Assembly (NCBI GenBank): GCA_021730785.1
Contig: JAKFWF010000022.1
Span: 1 to 64,000, forward strand
Direction of reading: 5' to 3'
Origin: Hyphomicrobiaceae bacterium
GTDB lineage: Bacteria > Pseudomonadota > Alphaproteobacteria > Rhizobiales > Hyphomicrobiaceae
Length of the DNA stretch: 64,000 bases
The position numbers and the translations under genes are program-made. The notes beneath the pieces are model-generated. The model was not told the DNA's origin. It did not search any database and saw only the letters and a program-made list of their open reading frames with translations. Of this stretch, positions 39,946 to 49,091 are shown in pieces. Within the stretch, counting starts at the first letter, position 1. Each line of letters opens with the position of its first letter.

Positions 39946-41016
39946 TCAAACCTTGAACAGCTTGGCGTACTTTTCCTTGATCTCGTCTGCGAGCTTTTCC
40001 ACGGCGGCCGGATCGTCCTTGAAGGTCTTGATGTCCTTCAAGGCTTTGCGGCCCGGCCGATCCTTCGTCAGCGCATGCGCCGAATAGAGCCCGCCGATAT
40101 CGATATTGAGCTGCTGCGCTTCCGCCGTGAACGACCAGGCCTGGAACAACCGCGCGGCATTCGGGTTTGGCGCATTTTTGGCGACGCCCGAGGGGCCAAC
40201 GATGAGCGGCGTGCCCTCGGCGGCATACACGACCTCGACAGGAATGCCCTTGTCCTTCGCCAAATAGTGCAGATAGTCGACGCCGTCGACTTGGACGGCG
40301 CGCTCGCCGAGCGCCAGCTTCTTGGGTGGATCGGACGCCGACTGCACCTGCATGATCTTCTGTTTCGAGATCTTCTCGAGATACTCCCAGCCCAGTTCGC
40401 GCGTCAGCTGGTGGGTCGCGGTCATCGTTGAACCCGAATATCCGGGGTGCGATTTGACCATCTTGCCGATCCACTTGGGGTCGAGCAGGTCGGCATAGCT
40501 CTTGGGCGCATCTTCTGGCTTCACCAGTGTGGTGTTGTAGGCGATGACGCTCAGGAAAATGCGCCAGGACGCGAACATACCGTCCGCATCCTTGTGCTCG
40601 GCCGGGAAGTGCAGCGCCACGTCCTCCGGCAGATAGGGGGCGAGCAGGCCGTCGCGCTTCCAGACGATGAAGTGGGCGGCGTCCGAAGAATGCAGCACGT
40701 CGACCGCGTAGATCTTGGACGAGGTTTCCTGCCCAACGCGCTGGAAAATGCGCTCGCCGCCGGTGCGCTCGACCTTGACGATAACGCCCGGATACTTCGC
40801 TTCGAACCGCTTGGCGAGCGCCTCGGCGACGTTGATGTCGACCGCTGTGTACCAGACGATCTTGCCTTCCTTCCTCGCCGCCTCGATCAGCTCGGCCGTG
40901 ATCTTCGACGGCGCCAGAGCTTGCGCCCGTGCGGGCGCGAGCCGGCCGGTGCCAAGCATTGCCGCTGCAACCGCAGTCGAGCCCAGGATCACGTCCCGTC
41001 GCGTGGTGCACTTCAT
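39946..41016 (-). CDS. Iron-type ABC transporter substrate-binding protein (paralogue 2)
   Basis: A 356-residue paralogue of the neighbouring gene with the same domain plan. A Tat-like signal (TTRRDVILGSTAVAAAML) is followed by EGKIVWYTAVDINVAEALAKRF, SVIAYNTTLVKPEDAPKSYADLLDPKW and a C-terminal KEKYAKLFKV. GGAGGAG is 9 bases before the ATG. It lies between paralogue 1 and the ABC ATPase, all on the minus strand, so the three are probably one operon read ATPase first. Confidence 0.88.
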   Translation of the reverse strand: MKCTTRRDVILGSTAVAAAMLGTGRLAPARAQALAPSKITAELIEAARKEGKIVWYTAVDINVAEALAKRFEAKYPGVIVKVERTGGERIFQRVGQETSSKIYAVDVLHSSDAAHFIVWKRDGLLAPYLPEDVALHFPAEHKDADGMFASWRIFLSVIAYNTTLVKPEDAPKSYADLLDPKWIGKMVKSHPGYSGSTMTATHQLTRELGWEYLEKISKQKIMQVQSASDPPKKLALGERAVQVDGVDYLHYLAKDKGIPVEVVYAAEGTPLIVGPSGVAKNAPNPNAARLFQAWSFTAEAQQLNIDIGGLYSAHALTKDRPGRKALKDIKTFKDDPAAVEKLADEIKEKYAKLFKV

Positions 41017-41052
41017 GCTTGTCGCTCCTCCCCAAAGTTGGACTGTTTCATT

Positions 41053-42117
41053 TTAACCGGCAAGCGCCAGACAATGCTCTGGTGCGAGGTGCACGTGCAC
41101 GGTGGTGCCGGTGGCGATGTTCTGCGACGGTGGCGCCGTCACGCGCAGTTCCGTGCCGTCGGCAAGGCGGGCCACGTAGTCGCGCAGCGAGCCGAGGAAT
41201 ACGTGCCGGGTGATCGTCGCCGGCATGATGTTGCCATGTCCGGCCGGTGGCGCCTCCGTCAGCAGGATCACGTTGTGCGGACGGATCGAGATTGCCGCCT
41301 GCCGCGCGGTCGCCATCGCTTCGCCCACGCAGGTGATGGTTTGCCCGGCGATCTCCACATGCGTGGCGTCGCGCGGCTGGCCCTTGATCACGTTACTTGC
41401 GCCGATGAAACGGGCGACGAACTCGGAACGCGGCCGGTCGTAGATTTCCTCCGGCGTGCCGAGCTGCTCGATCCGGCCGGCATTCATGACGGCGATCAGG
41501 TCGGCCGTGGTCATGGCCTCGGCCTGGTCGTGGGTCACATATACGGTGGTATAGCGGAAGGCGTCGTGCAGGCGCCGGATCTCGAAGCGCATCTCCTCGC
41601 GCAGATTGGCGTCAAGGTTCGACAGCGGCTCGTCGAGCAACAGCGTTTCCGGCTCGATGACAAGCGCGCGCGCCAGCGAGACGCGCTGCTGCTGGCCCCC
41701 TGACAGTTCGCCCGGATAACGGCTGGCGAGCGCCTCGAGCCGGGTGCTGGCCAGGATCTTCGCGAGTTTGGCCGCTATCGTATCGCGGTCCATTTTCCGC
41801 AACCGCAGGCCATAGGCGATGTTTTCGGCGACCGTCATGTGCGGCCACAGCGCGTAGCTCTGGAAGATCATACTCATGTTGCGCGCCTCGGGCGGGAGGG
41901 TGCGCGCCGGCTGTGAGACGATCTTGTCGCCGACCCGGATCTCGCCTGCCGTCGGCTCCATGAAGCCTGCGATCAGGCGCAACGTTGTCGTTTTGCCGCA
42001 GCCCGAGGGTCCGAGCAGGCACACCAACAAGCCATGATCGATGCGCAGCGAGACGTTGTCGACAACGGTCAGATCGCCGTACTTCTTGGACAGTTTGCGC
42101 AACTCGACTGCAGCCAC
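41053..42117 (-). CDS. ABC transporter ATP-binding protein (iron/spermidine type)
   Basis: A 354-residue ATPase. Walker A GPSGCGKTT is at residues 36-44; the Q-loop (FQSYALWPHMTVAENI), signature LSGGQQQR, Walker B LLLDEPLSNLD and switch His in YVTHDQ follow, then a C-terminal TOBE domain (about 240-354). This is the FbpC/PotA-like class. The GTG at 42117 is chosen because it begins the MAAVELRKLSKKYG domain start and follows GGGGGA. No permease gene is nearby, so its membrane partner must be encoded elsewhere. Confidence 0.9.
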   Translation of the reverse strand: MAAVELRKLSKKYGDLTVVDNVSLRIDHGLLVCLLGPSGCGKTTTLRLIAGFMEPTAGEIRVGDKIVSQPARTLPPEARNMSMIFQSYALWPHMTVAENIAYGLRLRKMDRDTIAAKLAKILASTRLEALASRYPGELSGGQQQRVSLARALVIEPETLLLDEPLSNLDANLREEMRFEIRRLHDAFRYTTVYVTHDQAEAMTTADLIAVMNAGRIEQLGTPEEIYDRPRSEFVARFIGASNVIKGQPRDATHVEIAGQTITCVGEAMATARQAAISIRPHNVILLTEAPPAGHGNIMPATITRHVFLGSLRDYVARLADGTELRVTAPPSQNIATGTTVHVHLAPEHCLALAG

Positions 42118-42309
42118 CTTGAACCATCCCCCGTAGCAATCTGCGCCCTCTCTTGCCGTGGGGTGCTTCGTTGCTAATCTGCCGACATACCGCAAAGTAA
42201 TGGCCGCGCCAGTGCGTCTTGGAGCAGCGGCCAATGTGGTCACTATCGTGCAGATCGGGGGAACTGTCCATCGCGATACTGCTTGGCGCTCGGCCGAACT
42301 GTCGACCGG

Positions 42310-43809
42310 CTATTGCAGCCCGGTTTTGACCGCGCGGCTGCTGACGCCGCCAGCCTGCGGCCGATCGATGCCGTCGAACAGCTTGTCGAGGTCGGCCGGG
42401 CCGCCCTTGAACTGCTGGGCCCACAGCAGCCGCGCGACCTGCTGCGTCGGGCGCAGGCGCATGGGTGGCATCGAGCCTGCCGAATCGAGCAGGTCGAGGG
42501 TGCGCGCGACATCCGGATGCACCAGGTGCACGAGGGCTGGATCATCGAGCGAGGCGGTTGCTGTCAGGTAGGGAGTGAGGGGGAACGGGCTATACGACAG
42601 CTCGTCGGGATGCTCCTCGTCGAAGGCTGGAGCCTGTGCCCAAACGTTGCCCCAGCCGAAACGTCCGGCATCGGTCAGATTGATCGACGGTTCAGGCGTC
42701 AGCGCTGCAAGCTGTGGCGTGGGCGCCGGCGCCGCGGGGCGCGCGATTGCCTTGGGTGCCAAGCCCGTCAGGCTGGCCAACGCCGGTTCCGGCGCCTTCG
42801 CGCGCGTCACTGGCTTTGGCGAGGAAATGAGCTGGGGCTCGAAACTTGCCAGTGCCACCAGCTGGGCGAGTTTGTCGCGATCGTCCTTGGTTGGCTGCGC
42901 CAGACGCGAGGGGCGGTCGATCAGGCGTGGCTCGGCGGCGAGGCGGGGGGCAGGCAGGTGCGCGGCAGCGAGCGGGGCCGCAACCTGGCGCTCAGTTGCG
43001 AGCGCTGCGACCGTCGTCGCGACCGGAGCCGGTGCCTTGACGGCGACAGGCAGGGGCAGCGACGCCGGCGCCGGCGTCAGGGCCGCCACCTGGATGCTGC
43101 CTGGCCGAGTGCGGTTGTCGCGGAATTCGGCGATCTGCACTGCCACATCGGGATGCCTGGCGCGCGCAACCTGCACGTCCTCGCGGGTGATCGGTCCGCC
43201 GTCGGCCGGCTGATGCTGGGTCTGCCCGCTGGGGAACAGCAGGGCGAGTTCGTAGCGCGGCAGCCGCGGCCAGCTGCGGACGCGATCGGTATCGAGATGC
43301 ACGAAGGGCAGCGCCGAGGTCGGATAGTAGCCGACGCCGCCGCGCTCGCGCACCAGTGCCGAATAGCGCATGCGCTTCAAGGGCACGTCGGGGAAGTGCA
43401 CGTCGGCCGCCTTGCCGAGGATGTGCCGGCTTTCGCTCGCCTGCCCGCCAACCGTGCGACGCAGGAGTTCATTGGTGCTGCGCGAGCGGAAGCCCGAGAT
43501 AATGTGGATCGGTTCCTTGGAGCCCAGTTCGGTATGCACTTCCCACAGCAGGTCGATCAGGGCCGGGTCCATGGTAGTCGGCTCGTCCTTGCGCCAGTCA
43601 CGCAGGATCCAGTTGATCTTGGTCATCGCCTCGGGGATGTAGCGGCCGTCCTGCTTGTAGAGGACCGTGATCGTTTCCTTGTTGTGGATGTTGTGGAGGG
43701 AAATCGTGCGGGCGCGTTCGGTATTGGCGATCAGGACGTTGGCGAATAGGACCGCGAACAACGCCGCCATCGCGACGCCGGCTAGTGGCCGTCGGTTCAA
43801 CGTCAGCAC
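42310..43809 (-). CDS. DUF882 / MepK-like murein endopeptidase with long Pro/Ala tail
   Basis: A 499-residue envelope protein. An uncleaved or signal-anchor helix (GVAMAALFAVLFANVLIA) leads to the DUF882 (peptidase M15-like) domain at about residues 35-185. Candidate zinc ligands are H129 (SRHILGKAADVH), D136 and H171 (PFVHLD). The remaining ~300 residues are Ala/Pro-rich low complexity with no recognised domain. Family members such as E. coli MepK cut 3,3 (L,D) crosslinks. GTG start at 43809 with GGAAGGGG 8 bases upstream. Confidence 0.88.
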   Translation of the reverse strand: MLTLNRRPLAGVAMAALFAVLFANVLIANTERARTISLHNIHNKETITVLYKQDGRYIPEAMTKINWILRDWRKDEPTTMDPALIDLLWEVHTELGSKEPIHIISGFRSRSTNELLRRTVGGQASESRHILGKAADVHFPDVPLKRMRYSALVRERGGVGYYPTSALPFVHLDTDRVRSWPRLPRYELALLFPSGQTQHQPADGGPITREDVQVARARHPDVAVQIAEFRDNRTRPGSIQVAALTPAPASLPLPVAVKAPAPVATTVAALATERQVAAPLAAAHLPAPRLAAEPRLIDRPSRLAQPTKDDRDKLAQLVALASFEPQLISSPKPVTRAKAPEPALASLTGLAPKAIARPAAPAPTPQLAALTPEPSINLTDAGRFGWGNVWAQAPAFDEEHPDELSYSPFPLTPYLTATASLDDPALVHLVHPDVARTLDLLDSAGSMPPMRLRPTQQVARLLWAQQFKGGPADLDKLFDGIDRPQAGGVSSRAVKTGLQ

Positions 43810-44148
43810 TGGCTAAACCCCTTCCCATCACGCGAGCCGCCGCGAAACCCCACACGATCGGCGCCGCGCCGTCCCCGAAGAAGGCGCAGCCTGCCGAAGC
43901 GGCCCAACTCAACGCACATTAATCATGTTCGATTAAGGTTTGGTAAGCCAACAAATGGGGCATTCCAGGGCCAACCCCAGGCGAAAACAGGGCAATCCTG
44001 GCTTCATCGCGCGACTGGTAAACAGGTGTCTTGCGCCCCTGAGCCGCTGCCCGACAACCCGGCAATGTGGCACTGCGCTGCCCCCACTTCGCCATTGACG
44101 CGGGCCCCCGTTGCAATAGTCTCAAGTTGGTCAGGACACTTGCATTCG
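43810..44148. promoter_or_regulatory. Divergent spacer between the DUF882 gene and the sensor kinase
   Basis: A 339-bp non-coding region that should contain outward promoters for both genes. TTAATC at 43919-43924 and GATTAA at 43931-43936 form a perfect inverted repeat with a 6-base centre, a candidate operator. I find no strong -35/-10 pair and no RNA gene. Confidence 0.4.
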
Positions 44149-46113
44149 ATGAAACAGATTGCCGCATGGCCTGCACTGGATGTGCTCGACCGGACGTCCG
44201 CCGGGCAGGTGAAGCGTGCGGCAAAGGCGGTGTTCTGGGCCGTGCTGGTGGGCGTGCTGTATTTTGTCGGCGCACGCGTTGGATTGGCGTTCCTCGCCAA
44301 GCCCGAAGGCGTCGCGGTATTCTGGCCAGCTTCGGGCATTGCCGCCGGCATGCTCGTCCGGCTCGGCCGGCAGGCCACACTGCCAGTTTTCAGCGGGGTC
44401 TTCGTCGCAACGATCGCTGCCAATCTGCTGGGCGACCGCAATCTGTCCCTGGCAGTGGTATTCGGATTTTGCAACGGCGGCGAGGCATTATTGTTCGGTT
44501 GGCTGTTGGCGCGCGACCGCGACGGCCACCAGTTCGACAATCTGAAGGGCGTGCTTCGGTTCTTTCTGGCCCTAGCGCTCAGCACCGCGATGATGGCGGT
44601 GGTCGCCGCACTGGCCATCAGACTGGCGGGCGCGTCCCACGCCGAATTCGTCACCATCTGGCAGATGTGGTGGGCATCTGACGCCATCGGCATCGTTGCC
44701 TTTGCGCCGATGTTCATTGCGCTTGCCGATCGCCCGGGCGAGCCGCTGCTGCGCGAGGAATTTCTGGAGGGCACGCTCGTCGTTGCCGCCCTGACGGTGG
44801 CGGCCTGCACCAATTGCTTCACGTCGTCGTTGGACGCGGCCTGGTGGCAGCCCGTGCCGTTCGCCACGATTTTTCCCCTGTTGCTGTGGGCCGCGGCGCG
44901 CTGTCGAACGATCTTTCTCGCCGTCGGACTGATGGTCGTCGCACTCGTCATCGTATTGGCTGTCACCGCCGGCCACGGCCAGTTCGGCAATCAATCGATC
45001 CCGATCGGCGAGCGCGTGTTCGCCGCCCGGGTGACCATTGCCTCGTTTGCCTTCTGCGGCCTCGTGCTGATCGCCGTGTTCAACGATCGCCGCACTACCC
45101 TCGACGCCATGCGCGTGAGCGAACAGCGGTTCAGCCGGCTGGCCGCCACCGCGCCCGGCATCATCTACACCTTCCGCCTCGACAAGGATGGCCGTCGCAC
45201 CATCCCTTATGCTTCGCCCACGCTCACCCCGATCATGGGCTTGACGCCGGCCGAGGTGCGCGACAGCGCCGATGCTGCGTTCGTGGCGATCCATCCGCAC
45301 GACGTCGGCAACGTCAACGCCCGGATCGTGCACTCCCTGCGCGACATGACGCCGTTCCATGCCCAGTTCCGCTATCGCCATCCGACGCGCGGCGAAATCT
45401 GGCTCGAAGGACATTCCAATCCAGTGCGCGAGGCGGATGGCGCCGTGATGTGGCACGGCTTCATGCAGGATATCACGGCGCGCAAGGTCGCCGACGCCCG
45501 GCTGGGGATGCTCATGGGCGAACTCGATCATCGCGCCAAGAACCTGCTGGCAGTGGTCCAGGCCGTCGCTTTTCACACCGCCGCCGAGGAAAATCCAAAC
45601 CAGTTTGCCGACACCTTCAACCTGCGCATCGCGAGCCTGGCTGCGAGCCACGACCTGCTGACGCGCAGCGCCTGGGAAGGGGTCGATCTGGCGACGCTGA
45701 TCCGCTCCCAGCTCGGGCATTTTGCCCACCTGCTGGGAACGCGGATCATCCTCGAGGGGCCGGCCGTGACGCTGAAGGCCTCCGCCGCGCAGGCCATCGG
45801 CATGGCGCTGCACGAGCTGGCGACCAACGCGAGCAAATACGGGGCGCTTGCCAGCGACGAGGGCGAGGTTCGCATCTCCTGGTCGCGCGGCGACAGGCTG
45901 GCGATCGGCTGGATCGAGCGTAAGGGCGGCGTCGTTGCCCCGCCCGCCAAATTCGGCTTCGGTCACAAGGTCATGGTGGAAATGCTCGAATATGAACTCG
46001 ATGCGTCGGTTGGACTCGACTATGCATCGACTGGCCTCGTCTGGCAGTTCAGTGCGCCGTGTCGTGCGATACTCGAAGCCAATTGTGCAATTGTCCTGCA
46101 GGGAGCGCCGTGA
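44149..46113 (+). CDS. MASE1-PAS-HWE sensor histidine kinase
   Basis: A 654-residue membrane sensor kinase. About eight membrane helices form a MASE1 sensor region (residues 25-310). A PAS domain follows (about 325-445, ending FMQDITARK). The kinase core is of the HWE class: H461 in ELDHRAKN is the likely phosphoacceptor, and ALHELATNASKYGAL and IGWIERKGG are the HWE hallmarks. Its stop overlaps the first response-regulator gene (GTGA), so they are co-translated. Signal unknown. Confidence 0.9.
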   Translation: MKQIAAWPALDVLDRTSAGQVKRAAKAVFWAVLVGVLYFVGARVGLAFLAKPEGVAVFWPASGIAAGMLVRLGRQATLPVFSGVFVATIAANLLGDRNLSLAVVFGFCNGGEALLFGWLLARDRDGHQFDNLKGVLRFFLALALSTAMMAVVAALAIRLAGASHAEFVTIWQMWWASDAIGIVAFAPMFIALADRPGEPLLREEFLEGTLVVAALTVAACTNCFTSSLDAAWWQPVPFATIFPLLLWAAARCRTIFLAVGLMVVALVIVLAVTAGHGQFGNQSIPIGERVFAARVTIASFAFCGLVLIAVFNDRRTTLDAMRVSEQRFSRLAATAPGIIYTFRLDKDGRRTIPYASPTLTPIMGLTPAEVRDSADAAFVAIHPHDVGNVNARIVHSLRDMTPFHAQFRYRHPTRGEIWLEGHSNPVREADGAVMWHGFMQDITARKVADARLGMLMGELDHRAKNLLAVVQAVAFHTAAEENPNQFADTFNLRIASLAASHDLLTRSAWEGVDLATLIRSQLGHFAHLLGTRIILEGPAVTLKASAAQAIGMALHELATNASKYGALASDEGEVRISWSRGDRLAIGWIERKGGVVAPPAKFGFGHKVMVEMLEYELDASVGLDYASTGLVWQFSAPCRAILEANCAIVLQGAP

Positions 46114-46469
46114 CCCCAGGTTCTGCCAAACGCATTCTCATCGTCGAGGATGAATGGCTGATCGCCATGGTCATCGAACGCACGCTGATCAATGCCGGAA
46201 TGGTCGTCGCCGGCAAAACCGGTACCGTGGAAAAGGCGCTGCAACTGATCGGCGGAACCCATTGCGATGCCGTCGTTCTCGACGCCAATCTGGGCGGCAG
46301 AAGCGCCGAGCCGGTTGCGGACTTTCTGATCACTCGCGGCACGCCGTTTGCCGTCGTTTCGGGCTACGCCAGTTCATATCGGTCCGGCGCGCTGGCCACT
46401 GCCCCTTATTTGGGCAAGCCCTTCGATGCCGCGCGCCTGGTCGAGGTGGTGGGCGGACTTGTGATTTGA
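46110..46469 (+). CDS. Single-domain response regulator 1
   Basis: A 119-residue receiver with no output domain. Acidic pocket E13/D14, phosphoacceptor D58 (VVLDAN), S84 and K103 (LGKPFD) are in place. GTG start at 46110 overlaps the kinase stop, with GGGAG upstream. HWE kinases commonly pair with such free receivers. It likely acts as phosphate sink or protein-protein output. Confidence 0.88.
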   Translation: MTPGSAKRILIVEDEWLIAMVIERTLINAGMVVAGKTGTVEKALQLIGGTHCDAVVLDANLGGRSAEPVADFLITRGTPFAVVSGYASSYRSGALATAPYLGKPFDAARLVEVVGGLVI

Positions 46470-46544
46470 CAACAACGTTCAATTGGCTCGTTACTTGCGT
46501 CGTGTTCACGGCACGGTGATGTGCGGACAGCGGGGGTGACGTCG

Positions 46545-46949
46545 ATGCTCAGGGCAAAGGCGCCAGCGCAGGGCAAATTGCGCGAACTGCGCGTGCTGCT
46601 CGTCGAGGATTCTTGGCTGCTCGCCGACCTGCTTGCCGTGCGGCTCGAAGAGGAAGGCGCCTTCGTGCAGGGGCCCTTCAGCAAGGCCTGCGATGCCATC
46701 GCGCACCTGCAGGATAACACGATCGACATCGCACTGGTGGACATGGTGCTGAAGGATTCTTGTGCCGACGGGCTGATCGACTGGCTGATCGAGCGCGGCG
46801 TGCCCTATGCGATTATGACCGGTTATCAAGCCCTGCCGACCAACGCCGGCTCGGCTGCAATTGCCGTGCTGCAAAAGCCACTCGATCTCAAGGTGCTGGT
46901 CACTCTGCTGAGCAGGTTTACCGGCAGCACCCGGACCGGCGCGGCATAG
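46545..46949 (+). CDS. Single-domain response regulator 2
   Basis: A 134-residue receiver with E21/D22, D66 (ALVDMV), T92 and K111 (LQKPLD). There is no DNA-binding domain. ATG at 46545 with GGGGG 8 bases upstream is preferred over a GTG at 46521. Two tandem free receivers after one kinase suggest a branched or buffered phosphorelay. Confidence 0.85.
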   Translation: MLRAKAPAQGKLRELRVLLVEDSWLLADLLAVRLEEEGAFVQGPFSKACDAIAHLQDNTIDIALVDMVLKDSCADGLIDWLIERGVPYAIMTGYQALPTNAGSAAIAVLQKPLDLKVLVTLLSRFTGSTRTGAA

Positions 46950-46975
46950 CGGATAACGGTTGGGACTGCGCTCGG

Positions 46976-47731
46976 ATGATCCAGCTGCCGTGGGTGCTTG
47001 TCGCCTTCTTTTGCCTGCTGGCCGATCCAGTCGCCGCGCAGACGGCCGGCGAACGTCTTCGAGCGGCGTATCCGGAGCAACTGCTGGCCGTGGACGGCAA
47101 CGACCTCGTCTGGAAGGATGGGACGCGTATGCGGATCGACGACGGCCGCGGCGCCAAGCCTTTCGAACAGTGGCTGGCCGACCCTGATCTGAAGGACATG
47201 CTGGCGATCCCCTATCCTCGCGGCGAGGCGGCGGCGGCGCCGACCGTCAACGAAGATCCTGGCCGGGCGCGCAATGCGGCGTTCTTCACCCGCATGTACG
47301 GCAACTGCGCAATGGGCGAGGTGGCGGCGAACCTCGTCGACGTGGTCTGGCTGCCGAAGAAGTCGGGACAGAAGCTGAAAGTGACGCGCATCAACGGGGT
47401 CGCCGACAAGGTGGCCGCAATCAGCCGCCTGCTCGATGAACTGCCTGCGTCATTCGACGAGTTTCTCAAGCCCTCCCAGGGCACCTATGTCTGCCGGCCC
47501 ATCGCCGGCACTTCGCAGGCCAGCGCGCACGGCTACGGCATTGCGATCGATCTGGCGACCCGGCGGGCCGACTACTGGCGGTGGACTGCCGGCGGAGCTG
47601 CCAAATACCGCAACCAGATGCCGATCGAGATCGTGCGGATCTTCGAGGCTCACGGCTTCATCTGGGGTGGCCGCTGGTGGCACTACGACACCATGCACTT
47701 CGAGTACCGTCCTGAACTGACCGGCCGCTGA
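46976..47731 (+). CDS. Exported M15-family D,D-carboxypeptidase-like protein
   Basis: A 251-residue protein with a signal peptide (WVLVAFFCLLADPVAAQ). The C-terminal half is a VanY/M15-type domain: H185 and D192 in SAHGYGIAIDL and H236/H241 in WWHYDTMHFEY are the expected zinc and catalytic residues. It would trim peptidoglycan stem peptides in the periplasm. The ATG follows the second receiver gene by 26 bp, so it may belong to the same transcript, giving the kinase a cell-wall output gene. Confidence 0.82.
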   Translation: MIQLPWVLVAFFCLLADPVAAQTAGERLRAAYPEQLLAVDGNDLVWKDGTRMRIDDGRGAKPFEQWLADPDLKDMLAIPYPRGEAAAAPTVNEDPGRARNAAFFTRMYGNCAMGEVAANLVDVVWLPKKSGQKLKVTRINGVADKVAAISRLLDELPASFDEFLKPSQGTYVCRPIAGTSQASAHGYGIAIDLATRRADYWRWTAGGAAKYRNQMPIEIVRIFEAHGFIWGGRWWHYDTMHFEYRPELTGR

Positions 47732-47800
47732 TGAGCGCCTCATCATGTCGGGGCGAGCCGAAAGATAAAATTCACCAGCGGCACAGCTTGTTCGCTTGAT

Positions 47801-47840
47801 TTTCAGTCTGAAATGACGGATATTTCTGTCATGACAGAAA
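47801..47840. promoter_or_regulatory. Palindrome cluster at the GbsR-family gene start (candidate operator)
   Basis: TTTCAGTCTGAAA (47801-47813) is an inverted repeat and TTTCTGTCATGACAGAAA (47823-47840) is a perfect 18-bp palindrome. They overlap the first codons of the regulator gene, including the alternative ATG at 47831. Autoregulation is inferred from location. Confidence 0.5.
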
Positions 47841-48400
47841 AAACAGACATTTCCGAACATCCGCAGCGTCTGCACCCCGCGGTCGAACGCTTCGTTCTGC
47901 AATGGGGCGAGATGGGCGGGTCGTGGGGGGTCAACCGCTCGGTCAGCCAGATTCATGCCCTGCTGTACGTCTCGGAGCGGCCGCTGACCGCCGAGGATAT
48001 CGCGGCGGTTCTGGGCATTGCGCGTTCAAACGTTTCCACTTCGCTCAAGGAACTGCTGGGGTGGGACTTGATCCGCCGCGTGCCCATTCGCGGCGACCGC
48101 CGAGAGCACTTCGAGGCCGAGACGGATGTCTGGGAGATGGTGCGGCGGATCGGTGCCGGCCGCAAGGCGCGCGAGATCGATCCGGCGCTTGCTGCCCTGC
48201 GCGGGTGCGTCGCCCTGGCGGATGCCGACAAAACCATTCACCCGGTCGCCGCACGCCGGCTCAACGACATGCTCGCGTTCACCGAAACCGTCGATGGCTG
48301 GTACGGGCAGATGTTGACCGTGCCGAAGGCCAAGCTCGCAATGATTCTCCGGCTTGGCGCCAAGATCATCAAGTTCATCCCGACCGGGAAGGCCGGTTAG
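47813..48400 (+). CDS. GbsR/MarR-family transcriptional regulator
   Basis: A 195-residue winged-helix regulator. The N-terminal half has the GbsR-type FVLQWGEMGGSWGVNRSVSQ and a helix-turn-helix in AEDIAAVLGIARSNVSTSLKELLGWDLI. The C-terminal helices are typical of the family. GbsR members act as repressors of uptake or envelope genes. The start at 47813 is uncertain; ATG 47831 would place the 18-bp palindrome over the start. DUF4166 follows 22 bp downstream. Confidence 0.87.
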   Translation: MTDISVMTEKTDISEHPQRLHPAVERFVLQWGEMGGSWGVNRSVSQIHALLYVSERPLTAEDIAAVLGIARSNVSTSLKELLGWDLIRRVPIRGDRREHFEAETDVWEMVRRIGAGRKAREIDPALAALRGCVALADADKTIHPVAARRLNDMLAFTETVDGWYGQMLTVPKAKLAMILRLGAKIIKFIPTGKAG

Positions 48401-48422
48401 GACGCCGGGAAGGAAGTGCGCC

Positions 48423-49091
48423 ATGACCAGCTTGAAACCTCGGTTCAACGCTGAAACACCAATGCTCCCGTCGCCTGTCGCGCTGGCCGATCTGCGCTTC
48501 CGAGCCTTGATGAGCGATGCAGCATGGAGCCAACTGCCGCTGGCCATCCGGCGGCGCTTCGCCAAGCGCCTGGCAAACGGTGACACGATCGTCTATGCCG
48601 GCCGTGTAACGGCAACGGCAATGAGCCGAGCCGGGATGATCTTGGCGCAACTGGGGCGCCTGATCGGCGGACCGCTGCCGACAACCTGTGACGCCGATGT
48701 ACCCAGCGTTGTCACTGTGACCGAGGATTTCAGTTCAGGTGGTCAGGTCTGGACGCGGCTCTATGCGCGCCGTCGCGGCTTTCCGCAAATCATCCATTCC
48801 GCAAAGCGGTTCGCAGGCCCGACTGGGCTCGAGGAGCATGTGGGGCGCGGCATCGGCATGACGTTGACGGTGTGTACCACGGAACGCGCCCTGATCTTCA
48901 AGAGCGCGGGGTTCTTCATCGAGCTCGGGCGCTGGCGTTTCTACCTGCCAACGTCGTTTTGCCCCGGCGCGCTGACGGTCACTCACGCCGAGATCGATCC
49001 CACGCGCTTCAGCTTCACGCTTGATCTGGTTCATCCGTGGCTGGGGCAACTGATCCATCAGCATGCCGTCTTCGAGGAGACCCGCACATGA
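48423..49091 (+). CDS. DUF4166 domain-containing protein
   Basis: A 222-residue protein with the DUF4166 landmarks SAKRFAGPTGLEEHVGRGIGM and HPWLGQLIHQ. Function is unknown; in several genomes the domain is fused or linked to short-chain dehydrogenase/saccharopine dehydrogenase-like proteins. It is the second gene after the GbsR regulator with AAGGAAG before the ATG. Its stop overlaps ATGA with a tiny frame that may be a gene relic. Confidence 0.8.
   Translation: MTSLKPRFNAETPMLPSPVALADLRFRALMSDAAWSQLPLAIRRRFAKRLANGDTIVYAGRVTATAMSRAGMILAQLGRLIGGPLPTTCDADVPSVVTVTEDFSSGGQVWTRLYARRRGFPQIIHSAKRFAGPTGLEEHVGRGIGMTLTVCTTERALIFKSAGFFIELGRWRFYLPTSFCPGALTVTHAEIDPTRFSFTLDLVHPWLGQLIHQHAVFEETRT

Noticed and set aside
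40447-41703. Plus-strand frame opposite the solute-binding protein and ATPase genes as the missing permease
   Set aside because: It has no membrane helices and is antisense to well-supported genes.
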